From positions 186,001 to 250,000 of the forward strand of contig NZ_VORX01000001.1 in the NCBI RefSeq assembly GCF_007997285.1: a DNA stretch of 64,000 nt. The letters are read 5' to 3'. Below the pieces are notes generated by a model. It searched no databases, was not told the DNA's origin, and saw nothing but the letters and a program-made list of their open reading frames with translations. Positions 29,500 through 38,440 of the stretch are shown one piece after another. The translations under genes were made by a program, and so were the position numbers. The stretch's first letter is position 1; each line of letters opens with the position of its first letter. The DNA comes from Gelidibacter salicanalis (GTDB lineage Bacteria; Bacteroidota; Bacteroidia; Flavobacteriales; Flavobacteriaceae).

Positions 29500-29950
29500 C
29501 AACTCGTGTATCAATCTTTACCGATAATTTTAATGACAATTACAAATTCTTCTCTTCCCGTGATCCGTTTTATATCTCCAGCAAATTCTCATATGAATTA
29601 CATCTCGAAAAGTTGAATATGTTTTTGGAAGAGCGTGTTTTTAAATGTTTTTCTGGTTATGCTCAAACCCATTAAAAAGGGTAATGACGATGAGCTGTTT
29701 TTCATTTCAAATGAGTTCATTGGAATTCAACATTTGGGAAATAAAAATTTTCATTATGTCATTTAGAGACTTATTTTGGTTTTTAAATCAGATTATGTCT
29801 ATAATGAGTTTTCTAGAAGATAATCGGAAGAGGTGGTGGAGGTTAATACTGTTTTACATAGAACAGAAATCATCTATTTCATATACACGGTTAAACCAAA
29901 TGATTTTAGTGCCTTATAGCAGTGTAGCAAAACACCAAGGAGCACTTTAG
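29500..29950 (+). pseudogene. Possible decayed coding sequence
   Basis: One plus-strand frame reads as plausible protein (SIFTDNFNDNYKFFSSRD, then ELHLEKLNMFLEERVF) from about 29507 to a stop near 29670. The next frame then continues (LKPIKKGNDDELFFISNEF) through two stops to a TAG near 29950. This looks like an old gene with a frameshift and stop codons. I do not recognise the family. The open frame 29645-29950 in the third register has poor composition and is not proposed as a gene. Confidence 0.35.
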
Positions 29951-30005
29951 CTCTACTACAATAGCTTGGCTAAGCAGGTTTAATTTAAGTTATTTTAAAG
30001 CAAAA

Positions 30006-30040
30006 ATCCCCGTAAACGTCAAGTTTCCGGGGATTTTTTT
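30006..30040. terminator. Hairpin terminator beside the displaced att site
   Basis: ATCCCCG pairs with CGGGGAT, followed by seven T on the plus strand and a T-run on the minus strand, so it could work in both directions. It is probably the original terminator of the tmRNA gene, pushed 8 kb away from the gene body by the inserted element. Confidence 0.75.
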
Positions 30041-30055
30041 GTGGAGTCGGAGAGA
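30041..30055. other. att site, distal copy
   Basis: GTGGAGTCGGAGAGA is identical to the tmRNA 3' end at 38047-38061. The next base differs, so identity ends at 15 bp. It is the displaced fragment of the target gene left on the chromosome side. Confidence 0.85.
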
Positions 30056-30194
30056 GCACTTTTGTCAAAAACAGCATTTTGCCTCAACACGCATAAACAG
30101 GACAAATATAGTTTAATTCCAATAACAACAAGGGTTTAAAGCTTGTCTTTGTTTTTGGATGTGTTAGTAAGTATTTGATTTAGTTTGAATACAG

Positions 30195-30216
30195 CCGTAC
30201 AAACACCGTACAAATT
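30195..30216 (+). other. Candidate integrase arm-type sites, left end
   Basis: Two direct copies of CCGTACAAA begin at 30195 and 30206, 11 bp apart, about one helical turn. The same arrangement in the same orientation and with the same spacing occurs at the other end (37971 and 37982). They lie between att and the integrase promoter, as arm sites usually do. Confidence 0.6.
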
Positions 30217-30219
30217 CAT

Positions 30220-30227
30220 TATATTTG
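30220..30227 (+). promoter_or_regulatory. -7 box of the integrase promoter
   Basis: TATATTTG matches the Bacteroidetes TAnnTTTG box, 22 bp before the integrase ATG. No TTG lies at the usual spacing upstream. The overlap with the arm-type repeats suggests that the integrase could repress its own transcription. Confidence 0.5.
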
Positions 30228-30249
30228 TATTGTTCAAATACTTCATACA

Positions 30250-31530
30250 ATGGCAACAGTTAATTTTTTATTCCGATCCACTAAAGAAAACGCACCTCTT
30301 AATTTAAGATTGTTATTTCGTCACAATGACAAAGACCACGTTTTAGGCACAAAGACAAATTTCGAGGTTTCAAAAACGCATTGGCATAATTATCATGTAC
30401 CAGATAAGATCACTAAAAAGATTAAAGGATCAAAAAACCTTGAAATAAGCAACAGGCAACAGGAAGTGAACACCGAACTCAATAAGATTGAAAACCACAT
30501 TTTAAAGGCGTTTGATGAAGCCGACATAAACGAGGTTACAAAAGATTGGTTAAAACTTCAAGTTGATTTGTTTTACAACCCACCCAAAAAGAACGCTGAA
30601 ATACCTACAAATCTAATCGACTACATTGATTTTTATATTGAGTATCGTAAACACGAAATAAAACCCACCTCAACAAAAAAATATAATGTTATAAAAAGCA
30701 AGTTAGATCGTATGCAGACCGAACGCAAACGACCAATTTTAATACAGGATATTAACGATAATTTTAAGAATGAATTTGTAGCCTATCAAAAATCTAAAGG
30801 TTACGCACAAAATACAATACAAAGAGAGTTAGTATTTGTAAAAACGTTTTGTAAACACGCCCGTTTTTTAGGTTTAGAAACAGACCCGCAGTTAGACAGT
30901 TTGAGAGTTGACAAAGCAAAGGCAGAAAAAATCTATCTTACATTTGACGAATTGGAAGCCATAGAAAAACAAGGCTTTGAACACGACTATTTAGATAATG
31001 CGCGGGATTGGTTAATTATTAGTTGTTATACAGGCCAAAGAGTTTCTGACTTTTTACGCTTTACCAAAGACATGGTACGTATTGAAAACGGGAAAAGCTT
31101 ATTAGAGTTTAGGCAAACGAAAACCAATAAGTTAATGACATTACCAATTCATAAGAAAGTAATGCAGATACTTAAAAAGAGAAACGGCAATTTTCCCCGC
31201 TCAATCTCAGATCAAAAGTATAACGATTATATTAAGGAGGTTTGCAAGATTACAGGCTTAAACGACACGCCCAGTCTAACGGAATTAATACAGGGTAGTA
31301 AGTTAGTGGAAACAGAAAACGGCTATCGTAAAGTATCGGCAAAGTATGAAAAGTTTGATTTGGTTACTTCGCATATTGGTAGACGCTCACTAGCCAGTAA
31401 TTTTTATGGAACTATTCCAACCACTTATTTAATATACATAACAGGCCATAGTACAGAGGTTTCCTTTCTTAATTATATTGGAAAAAGCAATAAAGATTTA
31501 GCAATGGAAATAAGTAACTATTTTAATTAA
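30250..31530 (+). CDS. int: Tyrosine recombinase (integrase) of the tmRNA element
   Basis: The 426-residue enzyme has an N-terminal arm-binding-like region, a SAM-like core-binding domain (about residues 118-215) and a catalytic domain with the full tyrosine-recombinase set: R264 (TGQRVSDFL), H375 and R378 (HIGRRS), H400 (TGHST) and nucleophile Y409 (LNYIG). It should integrate and excise the element at the tmRNA 3' end. It is placed at the end opposite to the tmRNA body, reading into the element. Confidence 0.95.
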   Translation: MATVNFLFRSTKENAPLNLRLLFRHNDKDHVLGTKTNFEVSKTHWHNYHVPDKITKKIKGSKNLEISNRQQEVNTELNKIENHILKAFDEADINEVTKDWLKLQVDLFYNPPKKNAEIPTNLIDYIDFYIEYRKHEIKPTSTKKYNVIKSKLDRMQTERKRPILIQDINDNFKNEFVAYQKSKGYAQNTIQRELVFVKTFCKHARFLGLETDPQLDSLRVDKAKAEKIYLTFDELEAIEKQGFEHDYLDNARDWLIISCYTGQRVSDFLRFTKDMVRIENGKSLLEFRQTKTNKLMTLPIHKKVMQILKKRNGNFPRSISDQKYNDYIKEVCKITGLNDTPSLTELIQGSKLVETENGYRKVSAKYEKFDLVTSHIGRRSLASNFYGTIPTTYLIYITGHSTEVSFLNYIGKSNKDLAMEISNYFN

Positions 31531-31544
31531 CACCATAAAGAGTA

Positions 31545-32270
31545 ATGAATACGTCATACATAGCAATAATATTTGGAGGTTTAAGCCCAGATAATGTCGA
31601 TACGATTTATAATAAGCGACTGCAGAAATATTATTTTGACCATAGTAAAGAGGTAAAATTTAAGCCCGATGCTGACGGTATCTTTATTTTGGAATATGAC
31701 ACACAAGGAAACATTATAAATGCTGAATTTGACAAAATCTATAAAACAGGCGTTTCAATACCTGAAAATGACTTTATAAAACACCAATTAAATTCTGTTG
31801 ATAAAGTTGATTTAAAGGGATTAAAGCAACAGCATAAAGCATTATTAAACTTTTACAAAGATTATTTAGTATTGCGTATGAATACTACAAGCGAACCGCC
31901 AAAAAAAGAAATTGAAGCCGTTGAGGTTAAACAAGCCGATAAACCCATAAAAAGTAAAAAAGATAACGTATGGTTTAAAGTTGGGGTTTTGTTTGCGAAT
32001 GGTACAATGGATAAGTATTGGAATGACAATAAAACAGGTATAAAAGACGAGTTTACAAATCCTAAGATCACAAAAGAAGTAGGAGTTAAGGGGGGGTTAA
32101 AATACATTACAGGAACTTTTAACGGTTATAGTAATGACGGTAAAAATGGAGATAAAAATATATTTAACGATTCAAAAAAAGTCAATTTAATTATAGATCA
32201 CTTAAAAGAACACAGTATTGAAATTGCACAATCCTTTATAGACAAGGTGCAAACGGAAACAAACATTTAA
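31545..32270 (+). CDS. Element-encoded hypothetical protein
   Basis: This 241-residue protein is not recognised. It starts 14 bp after the integrase stop, so it is likely co-transcribed. A lysine-rich linker near residues 118-140 separates an N-terminal domain (IAIIFGGLSPDNVDTI) from a C-terminal domain containing WFKVGVLFANGTMDKYW and a long amphipathic helix. No signal peptide or TM helix is visible. Confidence 0.72.
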   Translation: MNTSYIAIIFGGLSPDNVDTIYNKRLQKYYFDHSKEVKFKPDADGIFILEYDTQGNIINAEFDKIYKTGVSIPENDFIKHQLNSVDKVDLKGLKQQHKALLNFYKDYLVLRMNTTSEPPKKEIEAVEVKQADKPIKSKKDNVWFKVGVLFANGTMDKYWNDNKTGIKDEFTNPKITKEVGVKGGLKYITGTFNGYSNDGKNGDKNIFNDSKKVNLIIDHLKEHSIEIAQSFIDKVQTETNI

Positions 32271-32275
32271 AAAAC

Positions 32276-32320
32276 AGTACTAAAGACAGTACCGTACTGC
32301 AAAAAAGTACCAAAGAGTAC
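32276..32320. promoter_or_regulatory. AGTAC repeat cluster, possible operator
   Basis: AGTAC occurs at 32276, 32288, 32306 and 32316, and one pair forms the 13-bp palindrome CAGTACCGTACTG at 32287-32299. The cluster lies just upstream of the small HTH gene, a natural place for a control switch or a binding array for its product. Confidence 0.5.
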
Positions 32321-32358
32321 TACTCAAATTGCTTATGAATTTAAAAACATAAGTTAAG

Positions 32359-32640
32359 ATGAACACAGTACAATTTTTTCAAACAACACCCGAACAATTA
32401 GTTGATCTAATTACACAGGGCGTAAAAATCCAACTTCAAGAGTTTAAAAGGAACCTCAACAGCGAGCAAGCTAATGACGATCTTTTAACACGTGAAGAAA
32501 CGTGTAAATTCCTATCTATTGACAGCAGTACTTTATGGGCGTGGACTAATAAAGGCAAAGTTAAGGCGTACGGTATCGGATCACGTAGATACTACAAAAG
32601 AGCTGAACTTTTAGAGAGTTTAATTCCTTTAAAAAAATAG
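32359..32640 (+). CDS. Small MerR/HTH_17-type DNA-binding protein, excisionase-like
   Basis: The 93-residue protein has a short N-terminal helix and then the HTH_17 pattern LLTREETCKFLSIDSSTLWAW followed by a GKVKAYGIGSRRYYKRAELLESL wing (about residues 43-88). This domain is typical of excisionases and small regulators of Bacteroidetes mobile elements. It may direct excision or control the downstream replication genes through the AGTAC cluster in front of it. Confidence 0.85.
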   Translation: MNTVQFFQTTPEQLVDLITQGVKIQLQEFKRNLNSEQANDDLLTREETCKFLSIDSSTLWAWTNKGKVKAYGIGSRRYYKRAELLESLIPLKK

Positions 32641-32644
32641 CGTT

Positions 32645-33025
32645 ATGTCAAGGAGAAAACATAACGCTAAAAGCTTTTTGAATAATAGTACAAAGGCACA
32701 AGATAAGAAAATTTACATTGACTTTGTTAGAAAAACAGTACTAACAAAGCTTAATGTTTCCTATTCAGAGTTAAAAAGAACCCACTCACAAGACCGCATT
32801 TTCTTTTTAGCATTACAACACGTAACGGCAACAAAAAAGGCTATTTGCACCGCTTTTGATTTAGAGGTTGAAAGACAATGCAGAAACAAACGAGATTTTG
32901 AAAAAAGTGGTCAGTTAGTCCAGACTTTAAAACGTCATAAATGTAAATTTACAGGCGAACCCGCTCACTACCTAACGACCGACAAAAGCAAGTTTAACGA
33001 GATACTTTGTAATTTTAAGAGATGA
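32645..33025 (+). CDS. Basic HTH-like protein next to the primase
   Basis: The 126-residue, lysine/arginine-rich protein is not firmly recognised. The second half (TATKKAICTAFDL, then KRDFEKSGQLVQTLKRHKCKFTGEPAHYLTTD) looks like a winged helix-turn-helix of a kind often found beside VirE/BT4734-type primases in Bacteroidetes elements. It overlaps the primase-helicase start by 4 bp, suggesting coupled translation and a role in replication or its control. Confidence 0.68.
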   Translation: MSRRKHNAKSFLNNSTKAQDKKIYIDFVRKTVLTKLNVSYSELKRTHSQDRIFFLALQHVTATKKAICTAFDLEVERQCRNKRDFEKSGQLVQTLKRHKCKFTGEPAHYLTTDKSKFNEILCNFKR

Positions 33026-36000
33026 CAACGGACGGCACTACAAAAGCCGTCCAGATCATTGATTTAAGTGTAGATGTTAAACATAGTTTTTCAAAATTTA
33101 ATATAGATTTTGATAAGCCTTACTTTTCAGAGGTGGAGCCATACTATACGGACAAACGACCAAACGGTCATTTTGGCATTCTACAAATACATTCCTTAAA
33201 TCAAAAATTGGATAGGCTTAACGGTTATAAGTCTAACGGTAAAAAAGACAACGCACCCGCATTTCTGAAAGGAATTTATAACGGTGGTACAAGTGGCGTA
33301 AATTGTGTTATTCCTGCGGGTTTTTTGTTTTTTGATATTGATGTAAAAGACAACGAAAACGCACACTTAAAATGTGGTTTAAAAAATGCACAAGCTTTTG
33401 AGATTATAAAAAAATATTCTCTTTTAATATGGCGGTCAAATTCGGGTTTAGGTATTGCGGGTTTGTTATACGTTCCGCAATTAAAAGACGTTGATCACAG
33501 TAATTCAAAGCTACATTTAAACATTGGAAAAGCCATAACGGATGCTTTAGCTAACGAATTAAAAACGCAAAATATAATTGTTTCTTTTGATGAAGCACAA
33601 AGTAAGTTTAGGCAAATAAGGTTTTTAGCCGAACAAAAAGAACAACGCAGTTTTAACCCTTTACCCGCATTATTTGAATACAGCATAACAGAAACACCTC
33701 GCATTTATCATAATGGCGTTAAAGCGTACAGAAATGCAGATTTTAGCCCTATTGATGGAAGTATAGAACACCAATACAACCAAAGAAACAAAATACAAGA
33801 TGTTTTGCGGGATTGTCATTTTGAGAATGTAAACGGCAACAGATGGAAGCACCCACGCACCACAAGCGGAAATTCGGGTTTTGTTGATGAGGTTAAAAAT
33901 ATCTTCTTAAACTTTAGTGGTAGTTTTTCGGGCAAGGGTGGTTTTAGTCCGTTCCGTTTAGCTTGTTACTATCTTCATAATGACAATAAACAAGTGTTTG
34001 AAAAGACTTTAACAGCGCAAGGCTACAAAGTTATTGAGCCAACTAAAGAAGCCGTTAAAACTGCTGAAATGGCACTAAGCAAAAGAACAAAGCGAAGCGA
34101 TAAAGATATTTTTTCAATCTGTGACAACTTACAGAATTTGCCATACTGTGAAAAGTTAGATTTCATTAATAAGAACTGCAAAAGTGAAGCGGAACGCCCC
34201 TTGTTTTTTGAGTATCTGAAAATTAAAAGCTTATTAATTTCTTATGATAAAACTATAAAGATTGAAAAGTATGTAAGTGAAGCGTTTAGCGAGATTCTGA
34301 AATACACAGACCAACACAAAAAAGTAATTGTTAGAGCAGAAACAGGAACAGGCAAAACATTTTCTGTTATAACGGAATTTACCAAACAGCGACCAGACCA
34401 CAGATGTTTGATAATAGCACCTTTGACCGTAATAGTTGACCAAACTAAAAAAGAACATAATATAACAGGGCTTACAGGACAAAGCCGACCATTAGAACAC
34501 ATGGAAGCCTTAACGGCAAATATTGTAATAGCTACACAGGAACAGGCAATAAAGCACCTAAGTAATGGCAATACATTTGACTACATTGTTATTGATGAAA
34601 TGCACAACTTTTTAACTGCAAACAGTTACAAACGTGAACTTTTGGCAGAATTAACCTTTTTAATCAAAGACAAAAAAGTCATAGGCTTAACGGCAACACC
34701 TAACGAGGTTTTTAAAAACATCGGTTACAGACTCTTATCAGTAGAAAAACACGCTCAAAAGCGCACTAAAGTAATTCAGAGGTCCAGTAATTTACCCGCT
34801 TTTAGGATTATTTTAGAACATGAAAAGACCGTAAAGCAAAAGACTGTTTATCGCTTGAACTCAAAAAGTACTTTGGAAGACATAAAAGCCGAATTAATAG
34901 CAAACGGATTAAATGAAAGTGATATTTTTTTAATCTATTCAGAAAAGCACATAAAAGATTCACGCAGGTTTAAAGGAATGGTTAACGATCAACAATTTCC
35001 CGCAGATGCAAAGGTCATTTTAACGACTGCGATAATAGATGAGGGTTTAAATATCTATCAAAACGATTTTAGTGATGTAGTTTTTATAGATGACCAATTC
35101 ACACCACGTACAGAAAGTTTAAAGCAATTTTACGCACGTTTTAGGAATGATGACGAAAACAGGATTAACTACCATTACAGAAAGTTTAAGAAAGACCAGA
35201 CAGTCAATAAATGGAATTGGCAATGGAATTATAACAAGCGATTAAAAAACTTGATTGATGAGGTTAACGGAATGGACGATTTTAATTCATTTAATGACCT
35301 CGCAAATGATAGTGATTTTTATTACAAAGACCATACAGTCAATAAATATTATTTAGGCTTTTCAGTTACGGAACAATTTTTTGAACGGCTTACAGTAAGT
35401 GAAAACAATGAGTATTTAAGACTAAACTATAATTTAGATATTGAAGTTGATAACATAGAATTTGAAAGTAGTATTTCAACAGACCGAACAAAAGTAAGCA
35501 ACAATAAAAAACACGGAATAATTTATAAAAGATGGATTATTGAAGATGAAAAGGAAGCGATTAAAAAGATAGTTAAAAAACATACTAGTAAGCCAAAGTT
35601 AAAAAGAAGCATTCAAACCGATTCTTTCTTTATCGTTGATGACGAAAACCCATTAACTAAAGATGTGTGTTTCTACCTATCGGATTTTGAACGGTTAATT
35701 TTGGAAACTGAAAAGCTGAATTTATTAACGGAACAACCTGCAGACGAAATTTTATTTGAAGATGAAAAACTAAGAAATAAGCAAACTTATAATCGTTGGA
35801 TCCAGAGATTAGAAAATCAAAGCCTTATGGTAAGCCCGAAAACAAAGTACGATTATAAGAACAGGCAAAAGGTCTTGAACTTTGTAAATGAAGCTATCAA
35901 ATTAAAACATTTTCAGATGCGAGATTTATTAAAGATTTGGCAGAAACAAAGAGTTTCAAGTGTGAGAGGTTATAAGAACTTTTATTTGCTGGATTTGTTA

Positions 36001-36078
36001 GAAGATAATATTGACGATTCCTTGAAAATAATCGAAAATAAAAAAGATAAAACATTCAGTTTTGAATACAACTTTTAA
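33022..36078 (+). CDS. Primase-like (BT4734/VirE_N) and SF2 helicase fusion, replication protein
   Basis: The 1018-residue protein joins two parts. Residues about 60-230 resemble the BT4734/VirE N-terminal domain of Bacteroidetes mobile elements: VNCVIPAGFLFFDIDVKD and IWRSNSGLGIAGLL, then SKFRQIRFL with FNPLPALFEY. Residues about 430-720 form a superfamily 2 helicase core: Walker A AETGTGKT (439-446), DEMH box (525-528), motif III-like GLTATP, and a C-terminal RecA lobe with LTTAIIDEGLNI and QFYARFRND. The last 300 residues are unassigned and rich in charged helices. It probably starts replication of the excised element. The domain labels are from motif reading and the exact primase activity is inferred. 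Confidence 0.82.
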   Translation: MTTDGTTKAVQIIDLSVDVKHSFSKFNIDFDKPYFSEVEPYYTDKRPNGHFGILQIHSLNQKLDRLNGYKSNGKKDNAPAFLKGIYNGGTSGVNCVIPAGFLFFDIDVKDNENAHLKCGLKNAQAFEIIKKYSLLIWRSNSGLGIAGLLYVPQLKDVDHSNSKLHLNIGKAITDALANELKTQNIIVSFDEAQSKFRQIRFLAEQKEQRSFNPLPALFEYSITETPRIYHNGVKAYRNADFSPIDGSIEHQYNQRNKIQDVLRDCHFENVNGNRWKHPRTTSGNSGFVDEVKNIFLNFSGSFSGKGGFSPFRLACYYLHNDNKQVFEKTLTAQGYKVIEPTKEAVKTAEMALSKRTKRSDKDIFSICDNLQNLPYCEKLDFINKNCKSEAERPLFFEYLKIKSLLISYDKTIKIEKYVSEAFSEILKYTDQHKKVIVRAETGTGKTFSVITEFTKQRPDHRCLIIAPLTVIVDQTKKEHNITGLTGQSRPLEHMEALTANIVIATQEQAIKHLSNGNTFDYIVIDEMHNFLTANSYKRELLAELTFLIKDKKVIGLTATPNEVFKNIGYRLLSVEKHAQKRTKVIQRSSNLPAFRIILEHEKTVKQKTVYRLNSKSTLEDIKAELIANGLNESDIFLIYSEKHIKDSRRFKGMVNDQQFPADAKVILTTAIIDEGLNIYQNDFSDVVFIDDQFTPRTESLKQFYARFRNDDENRINYHYRKFKKDQTVNKWNWQWNYNKRLKNLIDEVNGMDDFNSFNDLANDSDFYYKDHTVNKYYLGFSVTEQFFERLTVSENNEYLRLNYNLDIEVDNIEFESSISTDRTKVSNNKKHGIIYKRWIIEDEKEAIKKIVKKHTSKPKLKRSIQTDSFFIVDDENPLTKDVCFYLSDFERLILETEKLNLLTEQPADEILFEDEKLRNKQTYNRWIQRLENQSLMVSPKTKYDYKNRQKVLNFVNEAIKLKHFQMRDLLKIWQKQRVSSVRGYKNFYLLDLLEDNIDDSLKIIENKKDKTFSFEYNF

Positions 36079-36158
36079 CGCACTTTTTACAAACTTTTTG
36101 CACGTGTTTTAACTTTGTATAGAAATGCCTAAAATACTAATGTTTATAAGGGTTACAA

Positions 36159-36211
36159 GGTGCTAAAGTACTCTTTATAATCCCTTAGTAAGAGTAAAAG
36201 AGTTTAGCACC
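36159..36211. terminator. Long bulged hairpin after the primase-helicase gene
   Basis: GGTGCTAAA (36159-36167) pairs with TTTAGCACC (36203-36211), and CTCTTT pairs with AAAGAG after a 3-base bulge, giving about 15 bp. The T-rich ATTATTTTT that follows makes it a terminator candidate. Its length and position next to the replication gene also allow a replication-origin structure. Confidence 0.5.
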
Positions 36212-36345
36212 ATTATTTTTAAGTTTTTGGCTTGTGTTTTTCATCTTACTATAGTTAAAATCTATCGTTTTAAAATTGTTGATAAGTTTTTGTAATACGC
36301 GATCAAAAACAGGGGTTAAAACATTGGTTATCATTATCTTTAAGT

Positions 36346-36513
36346 ATGGATAAATACGAAAATATCGAACATTCATTTAACGAGTTATTACTCGATGCTG
36401 ACATAGCCCAAAGAATTGATTTGTTCAAAGTAATGTCAAAACAGATATTTCCAGCCTTAACAAATTCAGCGTTAATGATTGGGCAAAAAGTAGAATTGTT
36501 TAAACATGATTGA
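36346..36513 (+). CDS. Small element-encoded protein (55 residues)
   Basis: An ATG at 36346 opens a 55-codon frame ending at TGA 36513. The product is helical and mildly acidic (starting MDKYENIEHSFNELLLD), with no TM helix. It lies 33 bp before the GRPKG-motif gene on the same strand, and its clean composition argues for a real small gene. Function unknown. Confidence 0.55.
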   Translation: MDKYENIEHSFNELLLDADIAQRIDLFKVMSKQIFPALTNSALMIGQKVELFKHD

Positions 36514-36546
36514 AACCTGCAAACAACAGGATAAAAACAGGAACGA

Positions 36547-36879
36547 ATGAAAACAGAAACACAATTTAAAAAAGGTCAATCGGGTAACCCTAAAGGCAGA
36601 CCAAAGGGAAAATCCAACAAGACCACGCAAGAAATTAAAGATTTGATGCAGTCTTTTCTTGAAAGCAAGATTGATGAACTGGATGAGGTTTACGATCAGT
36701 TAGAGCCAAAGGATAAGATCAACGCCATGATTAAAATGTTACCTTATTTAGTACCTAAACAGTTGCAAATGGATTTAAATGCTACCCATACACAGAACGT
36801 GAAATATGATTTCAGTCAATTATCAGATGACGAACTGCATAAGTTTTTAGAATTAACAGAAAAAATTAACCCTAATTAA
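36547..36879 (+). CDS. GRPKG-motif (DUF5681-like) protein, paralogue 1
   Basis: The 110-residue protein starts with the basic phage-associated motif FKKGQSGNPKGRPKGKSNK, typical of DUF5681, followed by a helical acidic region (IKDLMQSFLESKIDELDEVYDQLEP) and PYLVPKQLQMDLNAT. Proteins of this kind are common next to phage terminase genes, and a DNA-binding packaging role has been suggested by context. It shares the whole plan with 37525-37797, so the element carries two copies. Confidence 0.72.
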   Translation: MKTETQFKKGQSGNPKGRPKGKSNKTTQEIKDLMQSFLESKIDELDEVYDQLEPKDKINAMIKMLPYLVPKQLQMDLNATHTQNVKYDFSQLSDDELHKFLELTEKINPN

Positions 36880-36888
36880 AATACAATA

Positions 36889-37509
36889 ATGAAGACAATA
36901 AAAAAGTATAAACTTTGGATTGATGAACATAGTGCAAATTCAGCCGTTCGCAGCAAAGAACAAGAACTAAAAAAGATTAATTCGGGGCTTCCAACAGTTT
37001 TAAGATTCTTTGATAATGAATTAAGCGATCAAGAAATAAGAGAATTGAAAGACTATAATAGTATAGTTGATAAATTAAGACCTCAATTTCCACACCCAAG
37101 CGCAAAGGATGACGTTAACTTTCAACTATTGGGAAAAGAAATAAACGGTTTAAAGGATGCTTCTTTAATCCTTAAATTTATTAATGAAGATTATCTAATA
37201 AAAAACGGTAAAGTTGAAATTTCTCCTTTATGGTATGATGCCAATATAGAACGATTCACAACCTATACAAAAAATGAAAATGAGATTGAAGCGTATGAAT
37301 ATTCTATTCAATTAGCCGAACTTTTACAAAATGGAATAAAAAAAGGATACATTTCAAAAGAGATTAAAGGCGGAATTAATAAAGTTATGCAATTTCTTTA
37401 TTTAAATGAAGATGACAGTTATACTATACAAGTTGGTAGATTACAGCAGGCAGGACAACGAGCCGAAGCAATCAAGATAAAAGCCGATAAACTTAAGAAA
37501 ACTGCATAA
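36889..37509 (+). CDS. Element-encoded hypothetical protein between the GRPKG paralogues
   Basis: This 206-residue, charged and mostly helical protein is not recognised. It starts 9 bp after paralogue 1 and ends 15 bp before paralogue 2, so the three look like one transcription unit. No signal peptide or TM helix is present. Possible roles in hijacking or packaging are inferred only from the neighbours. Confidence 0.68.
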   Translation: MKTIKKYKLWIDEHSANSAVRSKEQELKKINSGLPTVLRFFDNELSDQEIRELKDYNSIVDKLRPQFPHPSAKDDVNFQLLGKEINGLKDASLILKFINEDYLIKNGKVEISPLWYDANIERFTTYTKNENEIEAYEYSIQLAELLQNGIKKGYISKEIKGGINKVMQFLYLNEDDSYTIQVGRLQQAGQRAEAIKIKADKLKKTA

Positions 37510-37524
37510 ACAAATAGTAATATA

Positions 37525-37797
37525 ATGGAAATAACACCTAAAGGCAGACCTAAAAACAGTAAAAATAAAGCGACCGCAGAAATTCGGGAACGGTTTAGGG
37601 AATTAGTAGAATGTAACCTTTCTACGTTACAGGACGATCTTGACAGTTTACAACCAATCGAACGTTTAACGATAATTATTCAAATGGCTAAATTTGTACT
37701 TCCAACTTTAAAGACTATGGATTTAAACGCAACTGGCGAAAACATTATAACATCTATAACTAGAACAATAGTTGATGAACCTAAAAAGATAATTTAG
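37525..37797 (+). CDS. GRPKG-motif (DUF5681-like) protein, paralogue 2
   Basis: The 90-residue product begins with ITPKGRPKNSKNKATAEIR and continues with VECNLSTLQDDLDSLQPIERL and FVLPTLKTMDLNATGE. This aligns along its full length with 36547-36879 (shared GRPK-SKN, L-D-L-D-L-P and MDLNAT landmarks), but lacks the GQSGN start. It is the last gene of the element and is followed by a terminator at 37846. Confidence 0.72.
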   Translation: MEITPKGRPKNSKNKATAEIRERFRELVECNLSTLQDDLDSLQPIERLTIIIQMAKFVLPTLKTMDLNATGENIITSITRTIVDEPKKII

Positions 37798-37845
37798 TTT
37801 TTAAAACTTTAATTTATCTATAAAATAAGTAGTTTTTTTTGGGCG

Positions 37846-37886
37846 AACCCGTTTACATTCTTGACATTGATGTAGGCGGGTTTTTT
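37846..37886 (+). terminator. Terminator of the element's rightward genes
   Basis: AACCCG pairs with CGGGTT, with an inner ACAT/ATGT pairing, followed by a run of six T. It lies 48 bp after the last gene and would stop transcription before it reaches the antisense strand of the tmRNA. Confidence 0.75.
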
Positions 37887-37970
37887 GTTTGCAATAGATA
37901 AAAAAAAATGATTTTGTGATCAACTTTTATAAAGTGGAAATAATGCAAAAAAGAGGTTAAAAATAATTTA

Positions 37971-37997
37971 CCGTACATAAACCGTACAAATTTGTAC
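37971..37997 (+). other. Candidate integrase arm-type sites, right end
   Basis: CCGTACATA begins at 37971 and CCGTACAAA at 37982, the same 11-bp spacing and orientation as at the left end. The second copy runs into a perfect 14-bp palindrome, GTACAAATTTGTAC (37984-37997). Confidence 0.6.
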
Positions 37998-38003
37998 ATA
38001 AAA

Positions 38004-38040
38004 AAACCGTAAACATCTAATTTATAAGTGTTTACGGTTT
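38004..38040 (-). terminator. tmRNA terminator supplied by the element
   Basis: A perfect 12-bp stem AAACCGTAAACA/TGTTTACGGTTT lies just after the tmRNA 3' end and on the minus strand is followed by a T-run. As it lies inside the att boundary, it belongs to the element and replaces the original terminator now at 30006. Confidence 0.8.
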
Positions 38041-38046
38041 GCCTTA

Positions 38047-38061
38047 GTGGAGTCGGAGAGA
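38047..38061. other. att site within the tmRNA 3' end
   Basis: The 15-bp core GTGGAGTCGGAGAGA covers the discriminator base, the acceptor 3' strand and part of the T arm of the tmRNA, so insertion reconstitutes the gene. Its partner is at 30041-30055. Confidence 0.85.
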
Positions 38062-38440
38062 ATCGAACTCTCGTCCAAACAAGTTACTAAAGGGCCTTCT
38101 ACACGCTTATTCTTTTCTTGGGTTTTCGATTGCAAGCTGGTTAAAGACAACCCACTTACAACTTATCTTCTTTAGTTTCAAGAGCAAATCAAAGCGCTTC
38201 ACTCTCTATGTCAACATTTACGATGTCTCTGAGCTGACCGCCGCTGACCAGGGCTTTCAAGAGACATTTAGCTTCCCTACCTAGTAGAGATTAGCACATC
38301 CTACTGTAATTCGGATTATGCAGCTAAAGCGTAGTTATTCTCGCCGTTTAAAAGTTTGAAATAGTCTTTTACGTGTTTCAATTTCATTACACGACGTGCT
38401 TACCGTTCAATAAATCTCGCTGTCAAAACCAGTCGACCCC
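38048..38440 (-). ncRNA. ssrA: tmRNA
   Basis: placeholder. Confidence 0.1.

Larger units (their letters stand above)
30041..38061. mobile_element. 8.0-kb integrative element in the tmRNA gene (satellite-like)
   Basis: The element is bounded by the 15-bp direct repeat GTGGAGTCGGAGAGA at 30041-30055 and 38047-38061; the right copy is the 3' end of the tmRNA gene. Just inside each end lies a pair of CCGTACA-type repeats 11 bp apart. Its genes all point rightward: tyrosine integrase, unknown, small HTH/excisionase-like, HTH-like, primase-helicase, a 55-residue protein, and two GRPKG-motif paralogues around another unknown. No relaxase, conjugation, capsid, portal or lysis gene is present. Base composition is visibly more AT-rich than the flanks. 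It is best described as a phage satellite or minimal integrative element. Confidence 0.88.
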